59,090 nucleotides of DNA from a virus, in IMG/VR virus record IMGVR_UViG_3300029309_000035, positions 1 through 59,090 of that record, one strand, 5' to 3'. The translations under genes were made by a program, and so were the position numbers. A model generated the notes under the pieces. It was not told the DNA's origin. It was given only the letters and a program-made list of their open reading frames with translations, and did no database searches. Positions 17,270 to 23,779 of the stretch are shown one piece after another; positions within the stretch are counted from its first letter, which is position 1, and every line of letters begins with the position of its first letter.

Positions 17270-17309
17270 ATCTCTAGAGGTTTACGGTCCCACCTCTAGA
17301 GATCCTTTT
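17270..17309 (+). terminator. intrinsic terminator ending the late (plus-strand) transcript
   Basis: ATCTCTAGAGG (17270-17280) and CCTCTAGAGAT (17293-17303) form a perfect 11-bp stem with a 12-base loop, followed by CCTTTT. It lies between the last plus-strand gene and the convergent minus-strand block. An AAA run precedes the stem on the plus strand, so it may also slow minus-strand transcription. Confidence 0.8.
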
Positions 17310-17364
17310 GACGACGTTGTTTCAATTAAGAGTATATATTATTTTGTAGCTTGGTCAAGTATAA

Positions 17365-17715
17365 TTATATCTTCCATTCACTACCATAGTTGTGCTCAAT
17401 CCTTATTATATCGTTTTCATCTAGTTTTTCACCTTCCCAAACCTCGAATATCCTTAGATGCCCATTAGAAGCCCTTACACAATGAAGAGTATTTTTGGGG
17501 ATATAAACCCTATGACCACGTGTAAATGTCCACCAGTGGTCTCCTATGAGGGTCGTTGCTTCGCCTTCCATGATTTTCCAGTGCTCATTTCTATATTTAT
17601 GGTACTGAACGGACATTGCCTTGCCGGGATAGACATGTAACATCTTTGTCACCATTTTTGAAGTAGATTTTAACACACGATAAGTACCCCAAGGTCTAAC
17701 AGTTAATTTTTTCAT
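17365..17715 (-). CDS. cupin, mannose-6-phosphate isomerase C-terminal-like
   Basis: A 116-residue protein that starts RPWGTYRVL, the hallmark of the type II mannose-6-phosphate isomerase domain (as at the C-terminus of ManC). 'VYPGKAMSVQYHKYRNEHWK' gives the cupin motif 1 with His residues for a metal. 'GHRVYIPKNTLHCVRA' is motif 2. A free-standing small cupin of this type could isomerise a sugar phosphate or bind sugar nucleotides, supporting the glycosyltransferase cassette of the other strand. It is the last gene of the minus-strand block, with ATG overlapping the stop of a 30-residue membrane peptide. Confidence 0.75.
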   Translation of the reverse strand: MKKLTVRPWGTYRVLKSTSKMVTKMLHVYPGKAMSVQYHKYRNEHWKIMEGEATTLIGDHWWTFTRGHRVYIPKNTLHCVRASNGHLRIFEVWEGEKLDENDIIRIEHNYGSEWKI

Positions 17716-17804
17716 ACGACAGTTAAATACATTACAAAAAAAATAATTTCAATAGCTAATAAAACCAATAATATTTTTAATATAACCCATAAAAATTTAT
17801 ACAT
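17712..17804 (-). CDS. 30-residue single-TM peptide
   Basis: ATG 17804-17802 to TGA 17714-17712. The sequence begins MYKFLWVILKILLVLLAIEI and continues with more Ile/Phe/Val: one hydrophobic helix and almost nothing else. It is coupled on both sides: TAATG overlap with the upstream oxygenase and ATGA overlap with the downstream cupin. Without it the cupin would be preceded by an 88-base gap, which is unusual in this tightly packed strand. Function unknown. Confidence 0.6.
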   Translation of the reverse strand: MYKFLWVILKILLVLLAIEIIFFVMYLTVV

Positions 17805-18370
17805 TATTGAAATGGTGGACCCATAAACCAACATACTAAGCTGTGTCTTATACCTTCGGTCACAGCTTTGACTCTGTGTAAATAAAAAGATGGAAATATA
17901 ATCATATCTCCTTTATCTTTAAATCCCTCTATCGGTTCTATCTTTCCATCCATATTTTTAATTTGTAATATACCACCCTTGTAATCCTCAAAGTTAGATA
18001 AGTTTACAATCATAGATAACTTTCTAACTAATCCCGGATAAGGGCCATCATATTCTGGTGGGTATATATCTCGGTGCCATTGATAGTGTTGTCCCTTTGT
18101 GTATTCAGTAAACTGTGGACACTGTAAGTTTGTAACATTAAATAAATAATCTTGTTTGTTTATTTCTGATGCAATTTCACATAACTTTGGAACAATCCAA
18201 TGATCAAGTGGATACCATCTTACCTTTGAGTTCCTATCTTTTTTTAGGTCAACTTCTTTTTTCCACATAACTCCGGCTAATTGCTCATCATACTTAGGAG
18301 ATTCTTTAACCATCTCATCACAGAGTTTATCAGGAACAGCTTTGGGTATAGTTACAAAAGTTTTATACAT
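17804..18370 (-). CDS. 2-oxoglutarate/Fe(II) oxygenase, PKHD-type hydroxylase-like
   Basis: Start chosen at ATG 18370 (a TTG lies just before it), overlapping the ribonucleotide reductase stop by 8 bases; 188 residues. The jelly-roll metal triad is visible: H99-R-D101 in YQWHRDIYP and H165 in FPSFYLHRVKAV, with R175 (EGIRHSLVCWF) as the 2-oxoglutarate-binding arginine. 'PEYDGPYPGLVRKLSMIVNL' and 'KGGILQI' are typical of the prolyl-4-hydroxylase/PiuC class. Substrate unknown; related enzymes are common in marine phages and may hydroxylate proteins. Confidence 0.85.
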   Translation of the reverse strand: MYKTFVTIPKAVPDKLCDEMVKESPKYDEQLAGVMWKKEVDLKKDRNSKVRWYPLDHWIVPKLCEIASEINKQDYLFNVTNLQCPQFTEYTKGQHYQWHRDIYPPEYDGPYPGLVRKLSMIVNLSNFEDYKGGILQIKNMDGKIEPIEGFKDKGDMIIFPSFYLHRVKAVTEGIRHSLVCWFMGPPFQ

Positions 18371-20357
18371 CAACTATCTCACATGAATTAGCACTACAAG
18401 CAAGAGTTTGAGAGGATTTAGTGTTATCCTCTTGTTCATGTAGTGATAAGTCACTCCAGTTTATTTCATCTGGTTGGTTCTTTTTTAACTTATTATAGGT
18501 ATCGTTGTCAATATCCTCGTACGGTGCTTGTTGATATACATGTCCAAAGTTAGGTAAAAAAGACACACCACTAAGATCATCAAAGTTTGTCCAACACCAA
18601 TCAGCCACACTCAACCACTCATCTTCATTAACCGATATGGTTATACTAGGTTTATGTTCACACCAGTGTTGTGCATATAATAACCAATGATTTAGTTGCT
18701 CAATGGCTGATCGTTGGTGACGAGTAATACAACGGTTTGGGGCTTTCTCAACAAATGAAAAGACAGCCGTTGAATCTGGTTTCATAACACAATCTTCTGT
18801 CGGTATGTTTTGTGTTTGTAGGAATTGTGTTAGTGGATCTTTCTTATCACCTCTCACTCTTCTAATATAATGTTCGTTGTGTCTAGCATGAATACCTGAT
18901 GCGGCATTAACTAATTGTGATACCGTACCAGATGGTTTGACACAAGTAATAGCTGTGGCTTGATTAATACCAAATCGTTTCGCCCACACCTTATTAACCT
19001 CAACAGCTTTTTGTTTCATCTCATCCAACAGTTTAGTTAATCGAGTTATGTTATGAATATCCCCGGCTAATATTTGATGATCCATAATTCCTGTCAACGA
19101 TACCCCAAGAAGTCTTTCTTTTTCTGTAGTATCTTTCCACTGACGACGTAGGTATTTGAAGTTTGTCAGAGTTGCTTGCATCGTACCAAGAATAGTTGCA
19201 GCTTCAACTTTATCAAGTAATTTCTCATCAGTGTCATCTGCACGAACAACAACTTCAGATAGGTTACAAAACTGAAAAGGTCTAAGAATTATTTCTGAAC
19301 ACGGATTAGTTCCAAACTCAAAATCTGCATCACGTCTTTTGTTTCTACCGGCAACTGTCTTTGATGCTTGTCTGTTAAATATACCTCGTTCACCACTACC
19401 CGATTTATATAGAGCTAACCACTCTTCCATAAATGTACCGATGTTATCTGGTTTTGCTTCGTATACAGCTGAGTTATTTGATAAAGCTCTTTGTGCCTCA
19501 ACTCTATACCACTCTCCAGACTTAGCATCTCTCATATCTCTATCATTTAAATCAGATAAACTAATCATAGCTGATCGTCTAACACCACCAACTACAACAA
19601 TCTCACCAACTTTACACACAAGGTCGTGACACTCTAACGAGGTAAGCTTTCTGCCCTTTGCTTTAATAAAGGTTTCTTTTGCAAAGTTGAATAGATCCAC
19701 GAGTGGTGCAGGACCCGAAGCTCTTCCCCCGAAAGTGTGAAGTCGTGCCCCTGAAGGTCGCACGTTAGAAATATCCCACCGGGGGATTTGCCCGGCATAC
19801 AATAATGTAATGACCTCCCGAAATGCTTTTGCCCAACCAAGTTTAGAATCTCTGACCACGACCACAGACTCTGTATCGTGAAAATCGTCAGCCACACTAG
19901 GCAGATGTTCGGTATATTTTTTTTCAACACTGAAACCAACTCCCGTCCCGCACATAAGCACATACAATATTTCATCAAAAGCTTTAGGATGATCTACCGG
20001 TACGTAAGAACAATTATACCCTGCAATGTTTTCTTTTTCCAAGGCAGGACCAGCTGTCATGAGTGCTCTCATAGAGGGCATAACCTCTAAGTTTAAAACT
20101 TTATTTTCAAGATACTCTCTTGTCTTTTTATCTATTTTATATTTACAATTTTTCTCTATTTGTTTTTCAAAGAAATCAAAATAACGGGACACAGTTTCAT
20201 GCCATTCTTCTCTTCTCTTTTCTTCTGGCAGCCACCTAGCATACCTAGACTTATGTATAAACTGTTGATAAACAGTTGGTAATTTTTTATTTAACTTCTT
20301 GTTTCCTTCAACATTTCTTTTGTGTGTTGTTTCATTAAATATAGTTGTAGTCGTCAT
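18363..20357 (-). CDS. rtpR: class II (adenosylcobalamin-dependent) ribonucleoside-triphosphate reductase, monomeric
   Basis: A 664-residue enzyme that makes deoxynucleotides for phage DNA synthesis using vitamin B12. The catalytic set lines up with the Lactobacillus leichmannii type: C116 (AGYNCSYVP) and C364 (FQFCNLSEV) as the reducing pair, C353 in GTNPCSE as the thiyl radical site, E355 as general base, and C654/C659 (ACSANSCEI) as the C-terminal redox pair. The 353/355/364 spacing equals that of 408/410/419 in L. leichmannii. No partner radical-generating subunit is needed. AGGGAG precedes the ATG, which overlaps the upstream stop (ATGA). It implies a host that makes or takes up cobalamin. 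Confidence 0.92.
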   Translation of the reverse strand: MTTTTIFNETTHKRNVEGNKKLNKKLPTVYQQFIHKSRYARWLPEEKRREEWHETVSRYFDFFEKQIEKNCKYKIDKKTREYLENKVLNLEVMPSMRALMTAGPALEKENIAGYNCSYVPVDHPKAFDEILYVLMCGTGVGFSVEKKYTEHLPSVADDFHDTESVVVVRDSKLGWAKAFREVITLLYAGQIPRWDISNVRPSGARLHTFGGRASGPAPLVDLFNFAKETFIKAKGRKLTSLECHDLVCKVGEIVVVGGVRRSAMISLSDLNDRDMRDAKSGEWYRVEAQRALSNNSAVYEAKPDNIGTFMEEWLALYKSGSGERGIFNRQASKTVAGRNKRRDADFEFGTNPCSEIILRPFQFCNLSEVVVRADDTDEKLLDKVEAATILGTMQATLTNFKYLRRQWKDTTEKERLLGVSLTGIMDHQILAGDIHNITRLTKLLDEMKQKAVEVNKVWAKRFGINQATAITCVKPSGTVSQLVNAASGIHARHNEHYIRRVRGDKKDPLTQFLQTQNIPTEDCVMKPDSTAVFSFVEKAPNRCITRHQRSAIEQLNHWLLYAQHWCEHKPSITISVNEDEWLSVADWCWTNFDDLSGVSFLPNFGHVYQQAPYEDIDNDTYNKLKKNQPDEINWSDLSLHEQEDNTKSSQTLACSANSCEIVDV

Positions 20358-20599
20358 AGTCTCCCTTTCATTTTAAAAATATTTCGTATATGTGTTAGTG
20401 TCATAAATATATTTAATATAATCATAAAGTACAAATTGTTTTTAAGTGACCAAGCCCACCAAAATACTTGCGATACTAGTCCTATCCACGGTGCTCGTGG
20501 CGATTTGTTGCCATAAAAGTAAACAGACACACAGGCACTGATGGCGGCTAATAACTCTAGTATTGGAAAGCTGTCATAAGGTAATAAGTCTAACATCAT
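20354..20599 (-). CDS. small multi-pass membrane protein
   Basis: 81 residues with two to three hydrophobic segments (LLAAISACVSVYFYG; PWIGLVSQVFWWAWSL; LYFMIILNIFMTLTHI). The 'GNKSPRAPWIGLVSQVFWWAW' to 'NIFMTLTHIRNIFK' layout resembles short PnuC-like/nicotinamide-transport fragments seen in phages, but it is too short for a full transporter. It lies between a nuclease-like gene and the ribonucleotide reductase, with overlaps at both ends. Function unknown. Confidence 0.6.
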   Translation of the reverse strand: MMLDLLPYDSFPILELLAAISACVSVYFYGNKSPRAPWIGLVSQVFWWAWSLKNNLYFMIILNIFMTLTHIRNIFKMKGRL

Positions 20600-21065
20600 T
20601 CACAGGAATATTAAAGAAATATTCTCCCTTTCGTTTAAATTTATTTGGAATCTCAATCACCATATCATCTGTTAGCTGTGAACCCTTAATTTTCCAGGCT
20701 TGTTTAAGATCTTTTCTTAACACATAGAATGTTAAATCATCTTTATCTTTCATCATACTTATTAATCTTTTTTTTCTAAACGGTATGTGTAAAGTTTTCC
20801 AATGAGCTGGCCATTCGTCCACCCACCCATTCTTGACTTCAACCTCATGATAAGATTCAAGTGGCTCACACGTTACAATATCGGCTCCATAGTCTTCTAT
20901 ATCCTCTGCAAGCACACAACCTAAACTAATTAAATAGTTTCTGACAGCTTTCTTAGCTGGTCCATCCCACTTTTCGTATTCGTTTTTTCTAAAGGGTGAC
21001 TTATTGTTTACTATCGTGTTCACTTTTTTTAGTCTCACAGTTGTGTTTAAAATATATATCACCAA
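20574..21065 (-). CDS. PD-(D/E)XK nuclease-like protein
   Basis: Up to 163 residues. The longest start is at 21065, which overlaps the previous gene by 65 bases. GTG 21023 (VNTIVNNKS) is a likelier start and removes 14 residues. 'GCVLAEDIEDYGADIVTCEP' followed by HEVEVKNGW provides the D...ExK arrangement of the PD-(D/E)XK fold (Asp in GADI, Glu-Val-Lys). 'KWDGPAKKAVRNYLISLGC' is a typical first helix. It may be a small restriction-like or recombination nuclease. Its family is not recognised beyond the fold. Confidence 0.55.
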   Translation of the reverse strand: MVIYILNTTVRLKKVNTIVNNKSPFRKNEYEKWDGPAKKAVRNYLISLGCVLAEDIEDYGADIVTCEPLESYHEVEVKNGWVDEWPAHWKTLHIPFRKKRLISMMKDKDDLTFYVLRKDLKQAWKIKGSQLTDDMVIEIPNKFKRKGEYFFNIPVNDVRLITL

Positions 21066-21228
21066 AAATAGTTAAACTTGTGTTATTGGGATCAGGTTTA
21101 GTCTGACCTACGTACTCCCACTCACAATCCATTTTCTTTTTATTGATAGCTTGTTGATGAAAAAAATCTATGTTACTTAGTGTATAAAAGTTCATAGCTA
21201 ATCCAACAATTATTGATACCGGATCCAT
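21001..21228 (-). CDS. hypothetical small protein
   Basis: 75 residues with AAGGAGT about 7 bases before ATG. The N-terminal half is moderately hydrophobic (PVSIIVGLAMNFYTLSNIDF). The rest is polar with two cysteines. The sequence pattern (EWEYVGQTKPDPNNTSLTIF) looks like a family shared by related phages, but I cannot name it. Confidence 0.55.
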   Translation of the reverse strand: MDPVSIIVGLAMNFYTLSNIDFFHQQAINKKKMDCEWEYVGQTKPDPNNTSLTIFGDIYFKHNCETKKSEHDSKQ

Positions 21229-21230
21229 AA

Positions 21231-21467
21231 TTATAACTCCTTTTTTAATAGTTCAATGTATCGTTTTAAATACCATTCAGCCTTTTCTAAATCCTCTAAT
21301 CTTTTTCCCTTATAGTTACATCTCCAAATATATTTTATAACTTGCCCTCGTAAGTAACCCCTAAATTCTTCAGGTGTAAGGGTGGCTTCAATCGCATCAA
21401 TACATTCAATACCTTTAGTATTTAATTTATAATGTGGTGGATGATTAACTATATCACTTTCACTCAT
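21231..21467 (-). CDS. DUF3310 family protein
   Basis: A 78-residue protein with the DUF3310 hallmarks: NHPPHY near the N-terminus, 'GIECIDAIEATL' and 'GQVIKYIWRCNYKGKRLEDLEKAEWYL'. DUF3310 proteins are widespread in phages next to replication and nucleotide genes. Some annotations call them nucleotide-kinase-like, but their activity is not established to my knowledge. The gene begins 1 base after the upstream stop. Confidence 0.85.
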   Translation of the reverse strand: MSESDIVNHPPHYKLNTKGIECIDAIEATLTPEEFRGYLRGQVIKYIWRCNYKGKRLEDLEKAEWYLKRYIELLKKEL

Positions 21468-21866
21468 TTATGTCTCCTCTTTATGTGTCATGTTTAATAA
21501 TACGTTTAATCTTTTTCTTTGGAACTCTGTGTTGTCAGGGTCGTTAATAACTTTAAGAGCAAATGTCCTGACTTGTTGACTATTAAGACCAGCAAGATCA
21601 CAAACATCAATAAACCAAGTAGCAGTAACGCCAACACTTTTACTGAACCATCGTACAGCTTCTTCCCTAACGTGAATAGACTCTTTAGACTCCAATTCAT
21701 TATCGTTACTGGCATCCAACAGAGCTTGATAAATAACAGCACGAAATAATGCTCTTTCATTTTCTCCTTCTTTATTATCATAGCTTGACTCTACTGCTGG
21801 ATCTACCTGTATTCTTGACATATTTGTCATTTTTATTTTGTGTGTGTCTTTCTTTTCTTCTTTCAT
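21468..21866 (-). CDS. hypothetical protein in the replication block
   Basis: 132 residues from ATG 21866. A later in-frame ATG at 21830 (MTNMSRIQV) would shorten it by 12 residues and reduce the 89-base overlap with endonuclease I. The C-terminal two thirds are helical: FRAVIYQALLDASNDNE, REEAVRWFSKSVGV and DVCDLAGLNSQQVRTFALKV. The 'AVRWF...DFxxVCxLAGLxxxxVR' arrangement recurs in short phage proteins near replication genes. A DNA-binding helix-turn-helix is possible but not shown. Confidence 0.6.
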   Translation of the reverse strand: MKEEKKDTHKIKMTNMSRIQVDPAVESSYDNKEGENERALFRAVIYQALLDASNDNELESKESIHVREEAVRWFSKSVGVTATWFIDVCDLAGLNSQQVRTFALKVINDPDNTEFQRKRLNVLLNMTHKEET

Positions 21867-22224
21867 GTATCCATTCTATTGGTATATTTTTTTCAGACCA
21901 GAAAAAATTATTCTTGGTTAGCCACTCACCATAAGTTGTTTTACTTCCTTTGTAAAGTTTTACTTTATAATTTTGTAAAACAAAACGAATATCTAATTCT
22001 GGTTTCTGTTCTTTAATATATAAATGTTTAAACCTATCTTGTTTTGTTAGTCTACCTTTTATCTCAATTATGATTCCATTTGGTAGTATAACATCTGGTA
22101 TGTATGTATGATTTGTTTCGGGAATAATATATTTAATTTTAATGGGTTCGTATTTAAATTTAATTTTTTGTTGTATTAATTCACCACACACTTGCTCTTC
22201 AAATTTTGATCTATACTTTGGCAT
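21778..22224 (-). CDS. endonuclease I, Holliday junction resolvase (T7 gp3-like)
   Basis: A 148-residue protein with all catalytic residues of T7 endonuclease I at a constant offset of 11: E9 (T7 E20), D44 (D55), E54 (E65) and K56 (K67). These lie in the segments RSKFEEQV, TYIPDVILPNG and IIIEIKG. 'KEQKPELDIRFVL' and 'KLYKGSKTTYGEWL' also match. T7 gp3 resolves branched DNA before packaging and helps degrade host DNA. The gene overlaps the exonuclease stop by 1 base. Confidence 0.93.
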   Translation of the reverse strand: MPKYRSKFEEQVCGELIQQKIKFKYEPIKIKYIIPETNHTYIPDVILPNGIIIEIKGRLTKQDRFKHLYIKEQKPELDIRFVLQNYKVKLYKGSKTTYGEWLTKNNFFWSEKNIPIEWIHERRKERHTQNKNDKYVKNTGRSSSRVKL

Positions 22225-23078
22225 TAAGCAAGATCCTCCATAACATTCGGCTGTTTCTTAACTACGGTTAACCATCGAGGACCACTACTGTAAATAAATT
22301 TTCTTAATCCAGAACCATCATTCACATCTTGCCAACAATCAACTTTGAATGCACAATAACTACATTCAACACTTAGCTTACGATTACCAGATGATCCATC
22401 CTCTACATCCTCATAACAACGAGGGGGTTTATTTTCTTTGTCCGATAAATATTTTTTTAAACTAGCTATTCTTTTTTTTATATCGGGATATTCTTTATTA
22501 TCGGGAGTGCACAAAGCTAAAGCTCCACTTTGTTTATCAATAGCTAAGAATGCTAATTTATTATTACCTTGAGCTTCACCATAAGCTTTTATTTGTGCAA
22601 GATAACCAAACGAATCGTTCTCTCTGTTTAAACTGTTTCCTTTAAATTTTTTAAAACCAAAGTTAGAAGCTGACTTAACATCAACTACCCACCCATCTAT
22701 GTTTGCATCTTGATGTCCGGCTATACCATCAAGTGTTAATTGTTTCTGCTCATCAGTTACAGTATGTCCCGACGTACGAGATAGTAACAACAATAGCTCT
22801 TCAAGTATATGACCATATAGAAATTTTATTTTTACATAAGGTGGTAAATGTTCCCGAAGATCTGGTCTATAAAATTCATACCATAATTGACGAGCCGGTT
22901 TACCAAGACTAGACATACGTAACTTACGGGGTTTATCTTTATTATCTTCTGTAAGACAGGTCTTTATAGATTCACATACATTTTTAGAGAACAAATCAAG
23001 ATCACTTTTTGTGGGTTCTTTGTTGTTGTTATCAAAGAGTTTATAAATATCGTCAACAAGAGTTTTTATATCAGCCAT
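22224..23078 (-). CDS. RecB/Cas4-like PD-(D/E)XK exonuclease
   Basis: 284 residues. Nuclease core: H90 (FLYGHILEE), D124 (AGHQDANIDG), D133-V-K135 (VVDVKSAS) and the Q162xxxY166 motif (AQIKAYG). A C-terminal Cys set C221...C239-x2-C242-x5-C248 probably binds a Fe-S cluster or zinc as in Cas4/AddB-type nucleases. It sits where T7 encodes its gp6 exonuclease and probably replaces it in recombination and host DNA breakdown. The start codon directly follows the T-run of a terminator hairpin, leaving no ribosome-binding site. Confidence 0.8.
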   Translation of the reverse strand: MADIKTLVDDIYKLFDNNNKEPTKSDLDLFSKNVCESIKTCLTEDNKDKPRKLRMSSLGKPARQLWYEFYRPDLREHLPPYVKIKFLYGHILEELLLLLSRTSGHTVTDEQKQLTLDGIAGHQDANIDGWVVDVKSASNFGFKKFKGNSLNRENDSFGYLAQIKAYGEAQGNNKLAFLAIDKQSGALALCTPDNKEYPDIKKRIASLKKYLSDKENKPPRCYEDVEDGSSGNRKLSVECSYCAFKVDCWQDVNDGSGLRKFIYSSGPRWLTVVKKQPNVMEDLA

Positions 23079-23128
23079 AAAAAAAAGGTGGCTAGGAAAA
23101 GTGAGTGAATGAGAAAAACCTAGCCACC
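23079..23128 (-). terminator. intrinsic terminator/attenuator between SSB and exonuclease
   Basis: On the minus strand GGTGGCTAGG (23128-23119) pairs perfectly with CCTAGCCACC (23096-23087) around a 22-base loop, followed by eight Ts (23086-23079) that touch the exonuclease ATG at 23078. Termination here would keep SSB mRNA abundant and lower exonuclease and all downstream genes. Confidence 0.8.
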
Positions 23129-23156
23129 ATTTATTCCCTAGTAAATAATAAAGTTA

Positions 23157-23684
23157 TTAAAAGGGAAGCTCGTCGTCCAAGCTATCTTTATTAACAGCTT
23201 GGCCATTCTTTTGTTGTGGTTTATCATCAGCCGGTGACTCAAACCCACCTTTGACTTTAGGTAAGTCTCCAAGTTCCTCCTTGTACGATACAAGATCTAT
23301 AACTTGCACAGCCTTCAATGCTGAACCCACACCTTTGTTACCGGCAACATCATAATCGTACGTATCAAATAATACATTTACTTTTGATCCGTTACCTATC
23401 AAGGTTGTTTCCGGGATTGGATTCTTTTGAGCATCAACAACTCTAACCGGTGTATTCGTACTACCATCTCTCTTCTTTACTCTTCTCTTGATCTGTATGA
23501 AGTTACCACGATCATCTTCTTTATTCTTAATTCTTTTACCAAGGCCTAACTTTTTTAGTTGTGCCTCAGTTTTAGAATCAACAGCTACGTCAATAGAATA
23601 TATTCCATCCGGATTATAGTCATCAACTGCTGGTTTGTGGACTTTCGCCCAATAAGATATACCACTTATTAAATTAGTTGGCAT
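23157..23684 (-). CDS. single-stranded DNA-binding protein (T7 gp2.5-like)
   Basis: A 175-residue protein with AAAAAAGGAGT before ATG. The N-terminal two thirds form an OB-fold-like beta-rich domain (YWAKVHKPAVDDYNPDGIYS, KVNVLFDTYDYDVAGNKGVG, LKAVQVIDLV). The C-terminus is disordered and acidic, ending DSLDDELPF. T7 gp2.5 has the same layout, with an acidic tail and aromatic end that contacts polymerase and helicase. It lies between polymerase and exonuclease with its own promoter and terminator, suggesting high expression. Confidence 0.85.
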   Translation of the reverse strand: MPTNLISGISYWAKVHKPAVDDYNPDGIYSIDVAVDSKTEAQLKKLGLGKRIKNKEDDRGNFIQIKRRVKKRDGSTNTPVRVVDAQKNPIPETTLIGNGSKVNVLFDTYDYDVAGNKGVGSALKAVQVIDLVSYKEELGDLPKVKGGFESPADDKPQQKNGQAVNKDSLDDELPF

Positions 23685-23747
23685 AGTTAACTCCTTTTTT
23701 CTTGGTGTCTTTAGTTAGCTAAAGACTATATTAATAATACGATAATT

Positions 23748-23774
23748 AGTATAACATAAGTGTGCAGTTGTCAA
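23748..23774 (-). promoter_or_regulatory. promoter for SSB (extended -10)
   Basis: On the minus strand TTGACA (23774-23769) is followed after 15 bases by TATACT (23753-23748), preceded by TG to give the extended -10 TGTTATACT. The -35 lies in an inverted-repeat-like GTTGTCAAC element, and a perfect 8-bp hairpin (GTCTTTAG...CTAAAGAC) sits in the leader around 23707-23726. It would drive SSB separately from the polymerase. Confidence 0.55.
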
Positions 23775-23779
23775 CACAC

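Noticed and set aside
20358-20599. Small membrane protein as a full PnuC transporter.
   Set aside because: At 81 residues with two to three helices it is far too short, and the conserved transport residues cannot be placed, so only a generic membrane-protein call is justified.
21506-21781. Several 60-150 residue frames opposite or offset to the polymerase, ribonucleotide reductase, helicase and capsid genes.
   Set aside because: They overlap genes with strong motif evidence, lack ribosome-binding sites and have odd compositions. They are shadows of the real frames.
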